From contig OZ251994.1 of NCBI GenBank assembly GCA_965246925.1, positions 1,116,001 through 1,180,000 on the forward strand: a stretch of 64,000 nucleotides of DNA. Reading direction: 5' to 3'. This document shows positions 35,280 to 43,615 of this stretch, piece after piece. This DNA is from JANPPS01 sp965246925. Its GTDB lineage: Bacteria; Pseudomonadota; Alphaproteobacteria; Acetobacterales; Acetobacteraceae. A program made the position numbers and the translations under genes. Position 1 is the stretch's first letter. Every line of letters starts with the position of its first letter. The notes under the pieces are model-generated. The model was not told the origin of the DNA and did not search any database. It was given only the letters and a program-made list of their open reading frames with translations.

Positions 35280-36999
35280 GGCCCAGCGCCTCGGCCATCG
35301 CGCGGAACACGTAGGTGTTGTCCACGAAGCCATGCAGCAACTCCGACCCTGGCCCGGTCGCGCGCAGGATACCGTCATCGGCGGAATGCACGGCCTGCTC
35401 GGCATCCCGCGGCAGGATCCCGGTGCGGAGCTGGGCGCCGGGCACGTTCTCCTTTTCATTGGCGACATAGGGGCCGCTGGCGCCGGACTTCACGGCTGGC
35501 ACGTTCACGCCCTCCAGATGCGGCCGGAACGTCTCGTAGTAATCGGGCGTCGCGGTATAGAACATCGCCAGACGGCGCGACACATCGACGCTGGGCGGGT
35601 AGCCGCGCGCGTCGGGCGCCGGGTAGTTGGGGAAGCCCGCATCGGCATAGACGCTGACCTTGTCCCGCATCTGCTCCGCCTGCACCTCGTCCCGGACGGT
35701 GCCGATGATGCTGACACCATGCGTATGGTCCGGCACGACGATCACCAGCGTGTCGTTCCGCTGCCCAACCCAGTCCAGCACCACCTTCAGCGTCTTATCC
35801 AGCAGGATGGTGTCATACACCGAGCGTTCCCAGTCGATCGGGTGATTGAACTTATCGATCAGCCCGCTTTCGATCATCAAGTAGAACCCGTTCGGGTTGC
35901 GCTCCAGGACTTGCAGCGCGGCGGAAACTTGCTCGGTCAGGTCCGGCTGGTTGGGGAAGCGGGGGACGGTGCCCTTCTTCAGATAGTACCGGTCCAGCGC
36001 GCCATCCATGTTGCCCAGGTTGAACAGCCCCAGCAGCTTCTTGGTCCCGGCATCCTTGGCCGCAGACAAGCCCGCCGCGTCCTCCGCGAACGCATAGCCG
36101 TGGTCGCGGAACGCCTGGATCATGTCCTTGGCATCCTTGCGGCGCGAGCCCGGCACGGTTTGCGGCAGGAACGATGCGGAACCGCCGCCCATCGCGACCT
36201 CCGGATCGAAGGCCAGCATCTGATCGGTGATCGGCACGTAATCGCTGCGGCGGCGCGTATGGGCGAACACGCCGGCCGGCGTCGCGTCCTGGATCTCCGT
36301 GTTGGTGACGATCCCGACCGCCATGCCCAGCCGGCGCTTGGCAATCTCACCCAGCGTCTCCACCTTCGGGTGCGACAGCGTGTCCGCGGCCCGGCTAGCA
36401 TAGACGCCCAGCGCGTTCACGGCGGATTTGTGCCCCGTGTTATAGGCGCTCTGCGAATTGGCGCTGTCGGTCACGATGCTGTCCGTGCCCGACGTGCCCA
36501 CGGTCGCCATCTGCGGCAGCCCGTCCATCACCAGCCGATTGGTGTACTTACCCTGCACGATGCCGCCGCCCAGCATGCGCGCGCCGGTCACGTTCGCGAC
36601 CGACATGCCGTCCCCAATCATCAGGATGACGTTCTTCGCCCGCCGCGGCCCGGCGGCGGCATACACGTCCCACGCCACGGTCTTGCTATGCTCGCCATCG
36701 GTGGCGGTCACCTCGTAATGACCCGGCGTATCCAGGCTCACGCCCGGAAGCATCAGGCTCGACACATCCTTGCCGTCCTCCTTGGCCACGAATGTGGCCG
36801 CGCGGCCCAGCGCCTCGGCATGGTCCTTGCCGTTCACAGTGACCTTGACCTTGCTGGCATCGGCGGGGCCCGGGAACTCGACCTTGAAGTCGAACCGGCT
36901 GCCGGCCAGGATGTCCGCCCGGTCGATCGGGTAGATCACCTGCGCCTGCGCCGCGCTGGCCAGCACGCTCATGACGATACCGGCGGCAAATCCACGCAT
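35266..36999 (-). CDS. exported alkaline phosphatase
   Basis: The 577-residue phosphomonoesterase has a signal peptide (RGFAAGIVMSVLASAAQA) and then an extra N-terminal beta domain (about 20-115) before the phosphatase core: NVILMIGDGMSVANVTGAR (metal ligand Asp), VTDSANSQSAYNTG (nucleophile Ser), HPKVETLGEIAK, MIESGLIDKFNHPIDWE and VPDHTHGVSI (metal His). The core is the zinc/magnesium family. The ATG at 36999 has GGAGG five bases ahead and is chosen over 37011. It is first in an operon with DUF3299 and an ABC transporter. A candidate Pho box lies in the divergent spacer. Confidence 0.93.
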   Translation of the reverse strand: MRGFAAGIVMSVLASAAQAQVIYPIDRADILAGSRFDFKVEFPGPADASKVKVTVNGKDHAEALGRAATFVAKEDGKDVSSLMLPGVSLDTPGHYEVTATDGEHSKTVAWDVYAAAGPRRAKNVILMIGDGMSVANVTGARMLGGGIVQGKYTNRLVMDGLPQMATVGTSGTDSIVTDSANSQSAYNTGHKSAVNALGVYASRAADTLSHPKVETLGEIAKRRLGMAVGIVTNTEIQDATPAGVFAHTRRRSDYVPITDQMLAFDPEVAMGGGSASFLPQTVPGSRRKDAKDMIQAFRDHGYAFAEDAAGLSAAKDAGTKKLLGLFNLGNMDGALDRYYLKKGTVPRFPNQPDLTEQVSAALQVLERNPNGFYLMIESGLIDKFNHPIDWERSVYDTILLDKTLKVVLDWVGQRNDTLVIVVPDHTHGVSIIGTVRDEVQAEQMRDKVSVYADAGFPNYPAPDARGYPPSVDVSRRLAMFYTATPDYYETFRPHLEGVNVPAVKSGASGPYVANEKENVPGAQLRTGILPRDAEQAVHSADDGILRATGPGSELLHGFVDNTYVFRAMAEALGLGRP

Positions 37000-37057
37000 C
37001 CAAGCCTCCATATCCAGTAGCCGCGGACCATAGCGGCGGGCGTGGGCGAGGGAAGGG

Positions 37058-37075
37058 CCTTCATCAAATTGTCAT
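37058..37075 (+). promoter_or_regulatory. candidate Pho box
   Basis: CCTTCAT-CAAA-TTGTCAT has the 7-4-7 layout of a PhoB site (consensus repeat CTGTCAT); 11 of 14 repeat bases agree. It lies between the divergent phosphatase and DUF3299 copy 2 genes, read toward the latter. Confidence 0.35.
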
Positions 37076-37112
37076 GCCGGGTGCCGCGCCTCGCCCGGGC
37101 TATACCGTCGCC

Positions 37113-37535
37113 ATGCTGAACCGCCGCCTCCTCCTCGCCAGCCTGATCGCCCGGCCCGCCCGGGCCGAAACCACATTGAGCTTCGGCACCCTCTACGCGC
37201 CGCCGACGGCCGCCGGCATCCAACTCTCACCCACGGCGCAGGCGCTGGTGGGCCGTGCCGTCACGCTCCAGGGCTTCATGGCGCCCCCGCTCAAGGCCGA
37301 AAGCGACTTCTTCGTGCTGACCCGCTACCCGATGAGCACCTGCCCCTTCTGCGCCAACGCCGCCGACTGGCCCATCGACATCGTCTTCGTCCGCCTCGGC
37401 CGCGCGTCCCCCCTGATCGAACCCAGCTACGCCATCACCGTCGCCGGCGTGCTGGAAGCAGGCATGCAGGCCGACCCGGCGACGGGCTTCGTGAGTTTGG
37501 TCCGGGTGGTGGATGCGGTTTGGCGGCGAGTGTAA
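37113..37535 (+). CDS. exported DUF3299-like protein, copy 2
   Basis: The 140-residue protein has a short signal (RRLLLASLIARPARA) and the same core as the protein at 34848: GFMAPPLKAESDFFVLTRYPMSTCPFCANAADWPIDI and MQADPATGFVSLVRVVDA. The paralogues differ mainly in the N-terminal third and at the metal/redox Cys flanks. It is divergent from the phosphatase gene and shares its 113-base spacer. An ATG at 37074 is in frame but gives no good signal peptide. Confidence 0.8.
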   Translation: MLNRRLLLASLIARPARAETTLSFGTLYAPPTAAGIQLSPTAQALVGRAVTLQGFMAPPLKAESDFFVLTRYPMSTCPFCANAADWPIDIVFVRLGRASPLIEPSYAITVAGVLEAGMQADPATGFVSLVRVVDAVWRRV

Positions 37536-37641
37536 ACCTTCGATAAACCAGGGCCCCACGGCACCCCCACCTGTCCACACAGGAGAACGCCCCATATATC
37601 CGTTGACACCCAGCTACAGAATATGTTCCTATCACCAGGTC

Positions 37642-38322
37642 ATGCAAACCACTCCCTCCCCTCCTGAAGCAGCCGACGCCCACTACGGCGAAATCCTCCA
37701 GGAACTCATCGAGCGCGGCCGGACCCTAGCCCGCCTGGTCGAAGAACGAGCGGTCAAAGACCCCGCAACCGACCAGACCATCGCCTTCGACCGCATCGCC
37801 CGCACCCTGCGCCGCACCATCGTGCTGGCCCGCCATATCGCCACCACCCCCGCCCAGGCCCGCGCCACGAAGACCCGTGAGCGCGCCAAAGCCCGCGAGA
37901 AGATCATCCGCACGATCGAGGACGCCATCGAGGTCAAAGGCCGCCACACCAAGCCTTTCGACGCCGCGCTGCACTTCAACGAACTGAACGAGCGCATGGC
38001 CGACTACGACCTCGAGCTCGACCTGCAAACCCGCCCGCTCGACGACATCATCGAAGAGATCGCCCGCGACCTCAACGTCAACGCCCAAGAACGCAGCTGG
38101 CGCCACAAACGCCGCACCCCCACCACCCTAGCCGACCTCCGCGCCCGCGCCGCCGCCCTTCCCCCTCTCCCCCCGGGCCTCTCCGATGAAATCGGAGAGG
38201 GACGGGGTGAGGGAAACAACCAGAACAGTCCCAAACCCGGAATCCTGAGCGTGTCGCAGGACGGCACGACAAAACCAACCCAGGACAAACCGGGGTCTGA
38301 CGGCACCACCCGCCCTCCGTAG
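37642..38322 (+). CDS. hypothetical protein, partly repeat-derived C-terminus
   Basis: The 226-residue product has a charged, helical N-terminal part (EILQELIERGRTLARLVEERA, FDRIARTLRRTIVLARHIATT, ARATKTRERAKAREKIIRTIEDAIE) that could form coiled coils and bind nucleic acid, and an acidic stretch LDDIIEEIARDL. I do not know the family. After about residue 165 the DNA is a REP-like repeat with a hairpin (38178-38200), so the last about 60 residues are probably encoded by an inserted repeat rather than evolved protein. The ATG at 37642 is the best start; no clear ribosome site. Confidence 0.55.
   Translation: MQTTPSPPEAADAHYGEILQELIERGRTLARLVEERAVKDPATDQTIAFDRIARTLRRTIVLARHIATTPAQARATKTRERAKAREKIIRTIEDAIEVKGRHTKPFDAALHFNELNERMADYDLELDLQTRPLDDIIEEIARDLNVNAQERSWRHKRRTPTTLADLRARAAALPPLPPGLSDEIGEGRGEGNNQNSPKPGILSVSQDGTTKPTQDKPGSDGTTRPP
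38178..38200. repeat. REP-like hairpin inside a coding region
   Basis: CCTCTCCGAT-GAA-ATCGGAGAGG is a perfect ten-base stem. The surrounding CCCTCTCCCCC and GGGGTGAGGG resemble the attenuator-like repeat families common between genes in GC-rich proteobacteria. Confidence 0.7.
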
Positions 38323-38417
38323 CGTGGGCTCCGGCCCGCCAAAGGCACGCCAGACGAAAGCCCAATCGGCAGCGGACTGGTTGACGAACGTGAGAGCATG
38401 CCGGCACTCACGGGCGC

Positions 38418-39284
38418 ATGACGCCGCGTGACACAGCCATGGCCGCTTTCGTGTCCGTCGTGTGGGGGCTGGCGTTCGTAGCGATGCGCTTTGGGCTCGA
38501 GGGGTTCACGGCGCCGCAACTCACCGCACTGCGTTTCCTCATCGCCTCCGTGCCCGTGCTGTTCATCGCCCGCCCCGCCGTGCCCTGGCCGATGCTGGTG
38601 CTGATCGGGCTGACCCTGTTCGCCGGGCAGTTCCTGTTGCTGTTCCTGGCATTCCGGCACGCAATGCCGCCCGGGCTCGCGTCGGTGACGCAGCAAACGC
38701 ATGTTTTTCTGACCGTGCTACTCGCCGCGCTGCTGTGGGGTGAACGGCCCACGGCGCGCCAGACCCTCGGTATGATGCTGGCAGCGTCCGGGCTGGTGCT
38801 GGTCGGACTGACCGTCGGGGCGGACTTGCCCGCCCTCGCCTTGATCCTGGCGCTATCAGGCGCGCTCAGCTGGGCTGCCGGCAATCTGTTGCTGAAGCGC
38901 CTCCGGGCCGTGCCGATGTTCCCGCTCATCGTCTGGTGCAGCCTGGTGCCGCCGCTGCCGATGCTGCTGCTATCGGCCCTGTGGCAAGAAGGCTCCCTGC
39001 CGGCTGCCATCGCCGGCGCCTCTTGGGCCAGCCTGACCGGAGCCCTGTTTCTGGGCGCCGCCAGCTGGGCCTATGCGATCTGGGGCAGGCTGCTCGGACG
39101 CTATCCCGCCGCCACCGTCGCCCCTCTGGCTCTGCTGTCGCCGGTCACGGGCGTGATCGGGTCGGCCCTCGTCTTTGGCGAACGCTTCACACCGCTGCGC
39201 ACCACCGGCATGGTGCTGATCGTGGCGGGCCTTGCCGTCATCGTGCTGCGCACGCCGCGGCGCCTGGGTCGAACCGGCGAATGA
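38418..39284 (+). CDS. EamA-family drug/metabolite exporter
   Basis: The 288-residue protein has ten hydrophobic helices in two EamA repeats: WGLAFVAMRFGLEGFTAPQLTALRFLIAS is the family start, LLWGERPTARQTLGMMLAASGLVLVGLTVG closes repeat 1, and LVFGERFTPLRTTGMVLIVAGLAVIV closes repeat 2. Relatives export amino acids or cysteine derivatives (EamA, RhtA); substrate is not known. It is a single gene. The next genes converge on it through a repeat-rich spacer. Confidence 0.9.
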   Translation: MTPRDTAMAAFVSVVWGLAFVAMRFGLEGFTAPQLTALRFLIASVPVLFIARPAVPWPMLVLIGLTLFAGQFLLLFLAFRHAMPPGLASVTQQTHVFLTVLLAALLWGERPTARQTLGMMLAASGLVLVGLTVGADLPALALILALSGALSWAAGNLLLKRLRAVPMFPLIVWCSLVPPLPMLLLSALWQEGSLPAAIAGASWASLTGALFLGAASWAYAIWGRLLGRYPAATVAPLALLSPVTGVIGSALVFGERFTPLRTTGMVLIVAGLAVIVLRTPRRLGRTGE

Positions 39285-39290
39285 CGCCTA

Positions 39291-39336
39291 GAGCACTTTC
39301 CGACCAGGCGGAATCGCCTGGTCGGAAGTAGTGCTC
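39291..39336. repeat. palindromic repeat after eamA (possible bidirectional terminator)
   Basis: The arms TTCCGACCAGGCG and CGCCTGGTCGGAA pair over 13 bases around GAAT, with an outer GAGCACT/AGTGCTC stem. It lies seven bases after the stop codon. It resembles dispersed alphaproteobacterial intergenic repeats beginning AGAGCA. Confidence 0.65.
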
Positions 39337-39468
39337 GCCAAAACCAAGAAGCTAGCGCGCAAACCGATCCACTTCGATCGGATTGCGCTCTAGACCGACA
39401 TCGCTCTGACTGAAATCGCTCTTGCGATCCAGGCAGGGCGTTGAAGTCGGTCGCCCAAACAAAACCGA

Positions 39469-39504
39469 GACCGCCGCCCTGACACAGTCAGGGCGATAGC
39501 GGTC
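39469..39504. repeat. second palindrome before heparinase-like gene end
   Basis: GACCGC-C-GCCCTGA-CACAG-TCAGGGC-GATA-GCGGTC forms a two-part stem. It ends on the stop of the convergent heparinase-like gene and could terminate it. The 39285-39503 spacer holds no gene. Confidence 0.6.
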
Positions 39505-41114
39505 TAGGGCGTACCATGCTTCGTGATCGCCCATTTGACATGCTGCGCGCCACCTTGGGTGCCGGATAGGACGATCTGCGCCGTGCCGCGCGGGGTGTCG
39601 CCGCCCAGATAGATACTCTCCTCAAGCTGCACCTGCGCGCCCTCCGCCCGGAACCGCCAGCTGCCGCCGCCCGGCAGGCGGAGCACGACCGTTTCGCCGT
39701 CGGCCTGCAACGCCGCCTGCACCTGTGGGTGCAGGTGGAACCGCACCGCGTAGGCGACGGGCGCCGAAGCCTCGACGGCGTCTTCCCCGCGGATATCCTC
39801 ACCGCTTTCCGCCAGATACAGGCGGCGGTGGTGCAGCGCGTCGAAACTATGCGCCCAGCCGTCATGACTCGCCTCCAGCCAATGCGCGCCGTTCGCCTCC
39901 TGCCGCTGCACGTGCACCTCGGCCGGGCGCCGTCCAAGGCCGTCCGGCCGCAGCTCGCTCGAATTCGTGTCCGCGACCACCAGGGTCGAGTGCGCGGCCG
40001 TCGTCCGTGCCGCGGCCGCCCAGGCCTTCTCCTCGCTGGCCATGCCGCCGCAGTTCACGATCAGCCGCTCCCGCCCGATCGACAACTCCATCGCCAGCGT
40101 GCCCGCATGCGCCGTGCGGTCCAGACCCGGCGGCGGCGGCGCGCCCGCATCCACCACCAGCACGCTGCGCCCGGCCTGGAGCCGGTGGAACCCGCCCTCC
40201 GTCAGCCCCGCCGGCGCCCGTCCGCCCCGCCCCGCCTGGGTCAGCACCAGTTCCAGCAGCGTCGCCGAGCCCTCTTTGGCGCCGTTGAACAGCACGAGCC
40301 CGCCATCTCCGTGCCGAAGCGCCCGCAGGGCCGGGGCCATACGCTCGATCGCGGCACCCAGGGCCGGGGGCGGTGACGCCTGAGCCGCCTGCAACAGCGC
40401 GCGGATCTCCGTCAAATCCTGCAGGGCCGCGAGCTGAGCCGCCGGGCTGCGCTCCGCATGGCAGCCATCCGGCAGCACCTGGCGCGCAAGCTCGGCCGGC
40501 AACAGGCGCAAAGCCCGCGCGAGGTACGGCGCATGCCCCGGCAAGGATACGGAGGCGGCGATCAAGCCCTTCAACGCCGTCAGCGTCCGCCCATCGATCT
40601 CATCCGCCGGAAGGCTCGCGGCCAGCAACCGTGCATCGCTGGCCAGCCGGGCCAGCAGGCGCTGCCGGAACGCATCGTCGGCGCTGGCGGCAAAGAAGTC
40701 ATAATGGCCCAGCCAGGCCGTGAGCCGGGCACCGGCCACGTCCGGACGGAAGGCCATGGTCCGGCCCAGGCTCTGCCGGGGCGTGCCGATCCAGTCCGCC
40801 ACCAGCGCCCGCGCCCGGGTCCGCGCCGCATCCGTGCCCAGCGCCCGCAGATCCCGCAGCCACACGAAGCTATGCGCCAGCGCGGCCAGCGGCGCAGGCT
40901 CCGGCCAGCTGCCCGGCGCCAAGCTCCGCGCCGCACCCTGGAAGGCCAGCTCCCCCCGCAGCAGCCGGGCGCCGCCCGCGGCGTCACCCGGCCAGGGGTC
41001 GCGCACCGGCAGCGCGGGCGCGTCCGGCAGGCGGCCCAGCCGCGGGTTGGGCAGCTGGGCCAGCAACTGCCGGGCCTGACGCGCCCAAAGCCGTGGAACG
41101 AGCAGCCGGGGCAT
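39504..41114 (-). CDS. heparinase II/III family protein
   Basis: The 536-residue protein has the heparinase II/III-like layout: an alpha-helical toroid (about 60-280, e.g. PLAALAHSFVWLRDLRALG) and a C-terminal beta-sandwich domain (about 310-530) with GGFHRLQAGRSVLVVDAGAPPPPG, TLAMELSIGRERLIVNCGG and AHSTLVVADTNSSEL. The family degrades acidic polysaccharides; alphaproteobacterial members near rpe may act on the cell envelope, which is unproven. The ATG at 41114 is chosen over an upstream TTG. It is 11 bases after rpe on the same strand, so they are cotranscribed. Confidence 0.8.
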   Translation of the reverse strand: MPRLLVPRLWARQARQLLAQLPNPRLGRLPDAPALPVRDPWPGDAAGGARLLRGELAFQGAARSLAPGSWPEPAPLAALAHSFVWLRDLRALGTDAARTRARALVADWIGTPRQSLGRTMAFRPDVAGARLTAWLGHYDFFAASADDAFRQRLLARLASDARLLAASLPADEIDGRTLTALKGLIAASVSLPGHAPYLARALRLLPAELARQVLPDGCHAERSPAAQLAALQDLTEIRALLQAAQASPPPALGAAIERMAPALRALRHGDGGLVLFNGAKEGSATLLELVLTQAGRGGRAPAGLTEGGFHRLQAGRSVLVVDAGAPPPPGLDRTAHAGTLAMELSIGRERLIVNCGGMASEEKAWAAAARTTAAHSTLVVADTNSSELRPDGLGRRPAEVHVQRQEANGAHWLEASHDGWAHSFDALHHRRLYLAESGEDIRGEDAVEASAPVAYAVRFHLHPQVQAALQADGETVVLRLPGGGSWRFRAEGAQVQLEESIYLGGDTPRGTAQIVLSGTQGGAQHVKWAITKHGTP

Positions 41115-41125
41115 GGCCAATCCGG

Positions 41126-41827
41126 TCAGGACGCGGCGGGATTCGGGCGCAGCGCATCGACCGCTTGCCTGAGATCAGGCTGATTGAACACGGACGTGCC
41201 CGCCACCAGCACCGTGGCCCCAGCCGCAATCACGTCCGCCGCCGTACTGGGGCCGATCCCGCCATCGACCGTGAGCGCGATGGGATGGTCCATCTCGTTC
41301 AGCTTGAGGCGCAGCCGGGCGATCTTCTCCAGCATGGACGGCAGGAACGCCTGGCCGCCGAAGCCCGGGTTCACCGTCATGACCAGGACCACATCCACCA
41401 GGTCGAGCACGTGCTCCACCGCATCGAGCGGCGTTGCGGGATTGAGCGCGACACCCGCCTTCTTGCCCAGCCCGCGGATCAGCTGCAGCGTCCGGTGCAG
41501 ATGCGGCCCCGCCTCCGCATGCACGATGATGTGGTCGGCCCCGGCATCGGCAAACGCCGCCACGTAGGCGTCCACCGGCGCGATCATGAGGTGGACGTCG
41601 AACGGCAGGGTGGTCCGCGGGCGAATCGCCTTGATGATTGCCGGTCCAAATGAGATATTGGGCACGAAATGGCCGTCCATGACGTCGAGGTGCAACCACT
41701 CCGCGCCGGACGCCACGACCCGGTCCACCTCGGCGCCCAAACGGGTAAAGTCCGCGGCGAGCAAGCTCGGTGCGATCAGCACGGGGGCCGGGGGCCGCAA
41801 GCCGGAAATGACGGGAGTGAGGGGCAT
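41126..41827 (-). CDS. rpe: ribulose-phosphate 3-epimerase
   Basis: The 233-residue TIM-barrel enzyme interconverts ribulose-5-phosphate and xylulose-5-phosphate. LIAPSLLAADFTRLG, LHLDVMDGHFVPNISFG (metal and catalytic Asp), PFDVHLMI, HAEAG, VALNPATPL, VNPGFGGQAF and VDGGIGPST follow in order, all of the family motifs. The start ATG at 41827 fits. A short N-terminal extension (about 15 residues) is unusual but common in close relatives. The heparinase-like gene follows. Confidence 0.96.
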   Translation of the reverse strand: MPLTPVISGLRPPAPVLIAPSLLAADFTRLGAEVDRVVASGAEWLHLDVMDGHFVPNISFGPAIIKAIRPRTTLPFDVHLMIAPVDAYVAAFADAGADHIIVHAEAGPHLHRTLQLIRGLGKKAGVALNPATPLDAVEHVLDLVDVVLVMTVNPGFGGQAFLPSMLEKIARLRLKLNEMDHPIALTVDGGIGPSTAADVIAAGATVLVAGTSVFNQPDLRQAVDALRPNPAAS

Positions 41828-41903
41828 GGGCCGTTTCTAGAGTCGGACCTCCGGATAGCACAAGCGATTACCGGTGGCGCGTCTGGGGCACGTCAACCGC
41901 GCA

Positions 41904-43022
41904 TCACTGGCGGTGCAGCCATTGCTTCCAATCGATCAGCAAGCCGCCCACCCACTCGCGCAGCCGCATGCCACCGCGCAAGAGGATTGCGGCCCATTGC
42001 GCCGGCCACGCCGGGTCCCACAGCCGCTGCAACTCGGGACGCGTGCGGAAGGCATAAGCCCCCGCCGCCACCAGCACGAGCAGCAACAGGAGGACGCCGA
42101 TGATCCACCACCAGCGGCGGGATTGGCGGGGCGGACGGGGCGGCGCCATCGGGTAGGCGGCCCGGATGCGGGCGAGGTCAGGATGCTCGCCCGGTTCGGC
42201 GCCGAACTCATCTCCGGGATAGGGGGCGGACAGGAAATCCGGACGCTCGTCACCCCAGCCGAAACGGGGTGGCGGATCCGACCCGAGCATGACGGGGCGG
42301 AGTGCCGGGCCGGCGTTGGATGCCGGAGGAGTATCGCTCGCCCGCACCACCGGGCCGGCCCGCTCCCCAGGCTCCGGCACCAGGCCGAGCACGGGCTTGG
42401 CCGGCGGAAGCATATCCGGCTCCGGATCGGGCGGCCCGGCAATGGGCGCACCGTCCGTCACCCCCAGCTGCTCCCGCAGCCCGGCCAGCTTGTGCGCGAG
42501 CGGCGAATGCCGCAGCAGCGTCAGCAGGCCCGTGTCACCGGCCAGCAGCAGCTGCACTTGGCCTTGTGGTGACGGGGCTGCCAGCAGCTGCTGCAATACG
42601 TGCAGCACCGGCAGATGCAGCGTCTCGGCCTGATCGATAGCCAGCAGCACGGGTCCGCCCTGCTCGGACAGCAAGCGGGTCAGCAGCGCCGCGTTGCCAT
42701 CGATGGACAGATCGGTCTCGTCACCGGCAATCTGGAATAGGATACGCTCAAGCGTCAGCGGCGCCCGCAGCGGGTTGCCGATGCGTAGGCAATGTGCGGC
42801 GTTGCTCCGGGCCATCACGGCCTCGTCCAGCAGCCGGGCGCGGCGCTCCGGGTCCACATCGACGATCACGGCCCCAGCCGCCCCTGCGCGCAACCGGCCC
42901 GCCGCCACGTTCATTCCATCCGGCATTCCATCCGGCACGCCATCCGGCACGTGGTCCGGCGAGTCGGAGCCCAGCTCAAATCCGGTGGGGGAGACCAAGG
43001 CTTCACCTAACTTCCTGCGCAA
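41904..43022 (-). CDS. ExeA/GspA-like ATPase-related protein with C-terminal membrane anchor
   Basis: The 372-residue protein has a region (about 50-190) like the AAA module of ExeA/GspA: LTLERILFQIAGDETDL, LLTRLLSEQGGPVLLAIDQAETL (Walker B-like) and LVLLLAGDTGLLTLLRHSPL, but no intact P-loop. The segment where Walker A should be reads AAGRLRAGAAGAVIVDVDP, so ATP binding is doubtful. It continues with a Pro-rich linker and one membrane helix (WWWIIGVLLLLLVLVAAGAYAF) near residues 318-340. The N-terminus has a PDG repeat. The best start is a TTG at 43022 with GGAG ahead. It might link the envelope to a secretion or pilus system. Confidence 0.6.
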   Translation of the reverse strand: MRRKLGEALVSPTGFELGSDSPDHVPDGVPDGMPDGMNVAAGRLRAGAAGAVIVDVDPERRARLLDEAVMARSNAAHCLRIGNPLRAPLTLERILFQIAGDETDLSIDGNAALLTRLLSEQGGPVLLAIDQAETLHLPVLHVLQQLLAAPSPQGQVQLLLAGDTGLLTLLRHSPLAHKLAGLREQLGVTDGAPIAGPPDPEPDMLPPAKPVLGLVPEPGERAGPVVRASDTPPASNAGPALRPVMLGSDPPPRFGWGDERPDFLSAPYPGDEFGAEPGEHPDLARIRAAYPMAPPRPPRQSRRWWWIIGVLLLLLVLVAAGAYAFRTRPELQRLWDPAWPAQWAAILLRGGMRLREWVGGLLIDWKQWLHRQ

Positions 43023-43062
43023 GCTACTCCATAGCGCAAAGCGCGGGCGGGGGGAATTCAGC

Positions 43063-43422
43063 TTACCCCCTATCGCGCGAGAGGCCCTGCACCTCTAGCT
43101 GCGCCAGATACGCCGCCCACCGTGCGTCATACTCCCGCACCAATTCGTGCAGGACGTCCCAGGAATACAGGCCGGTATCGTGGCCGTCCGTGAAGCGGAT
43201 CCGGACGGCGTAGTGGCCGATCGGCTCGACCGCCTCGATATTCACCTCCCGCTTGCCGGGCACGGTGCGCTTCTGGTCTGGTGAGTGCCCCTGTACCTCG
43301 GCACTCGGGCTTTCGACCCGCAGGTACTCGGCCGGTAGAGACGCCGTGCTACCGTCCGAGAATACCAGCTCCATGCGCTTCGTGGCCCGGCGCACCCGAA
43401 TGTCCTGGACCGTAGGCGTCAT
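43063..43422 (-). CDS. DUF971 (gamma-butyrobetaine hydroxylase-like N-terminal domain) protein
   Basis: The 119-residue protein has the DUF971 pattern: VQDIRVRRATKRMELVFSDGSTASLPAEYLRVESPSAEVQGH and ANIEAVEPIGHYAVRIRFTDGHDTGLYSWDVLHEL. In other organisms this domain binds iron-sulphur cluster assembly partners or metal; function is not settled. The ATG at 43422 is two bases after the Trm112 stop. It is the last member of the cnoX-LON-Trm112-DUF971 operon. Confidence 0.85.
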   Translation of the reverse strand: MTPTVQDIRVRRATKRMELVFSDGSTASLPAEYLRVESPSAEVQGHSPDQKRTVPGKREVNIEAVEPIGHYAVRIRFTDGHDTGLYSWDVLHELVREYDARWAAYLAQLEVQGLSRDRG

Positions 43423-43424
43423 GC

Positions 43425-43607
43425 TCAATCCTGTAGCGCGCGGGCCTCTTCGGGCAGCATGATCGGAATGCCGTCCCGGATCGGGAACGCGAGCCCGCCC
43501 TTGCGGCTGATAAGCTCCTGCGCCGCCCGATCGTATTCGAGCGGGCCCTTCGTCACCGGGCAGACCAGTATTTCAAGCAAGCGAGGGTCGAGATCGGCCG
43601 GCATCAT
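43425..43607 (-). CDS. Trm112 family small zinc-binding protein
   Basis: The product is 60 residues: LDPRLLEILVCPVTKGPLEYDRAAQELISRKGGLAFPIRDGIPIMLPEEARAL. This is the bacterial Trm112/YcaR family, small zinc-ribbon-like proteins; this member keeps one Cys (VCPVTKG), as in many proteobacteria. Trm112 partners methyltransferases. A TTG at 43619 overlaps the LON gene stop (TTGA) and is an alternative start. Confidence 0.8.
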   Translation of the reverse strand: MMPADLDPRLLEILVCPVTKGPLEYDRAAQELISRKGGLAFPIRDGIPIMLPEEARALQD

Positions 43608-43615
43608 GAACTCCG

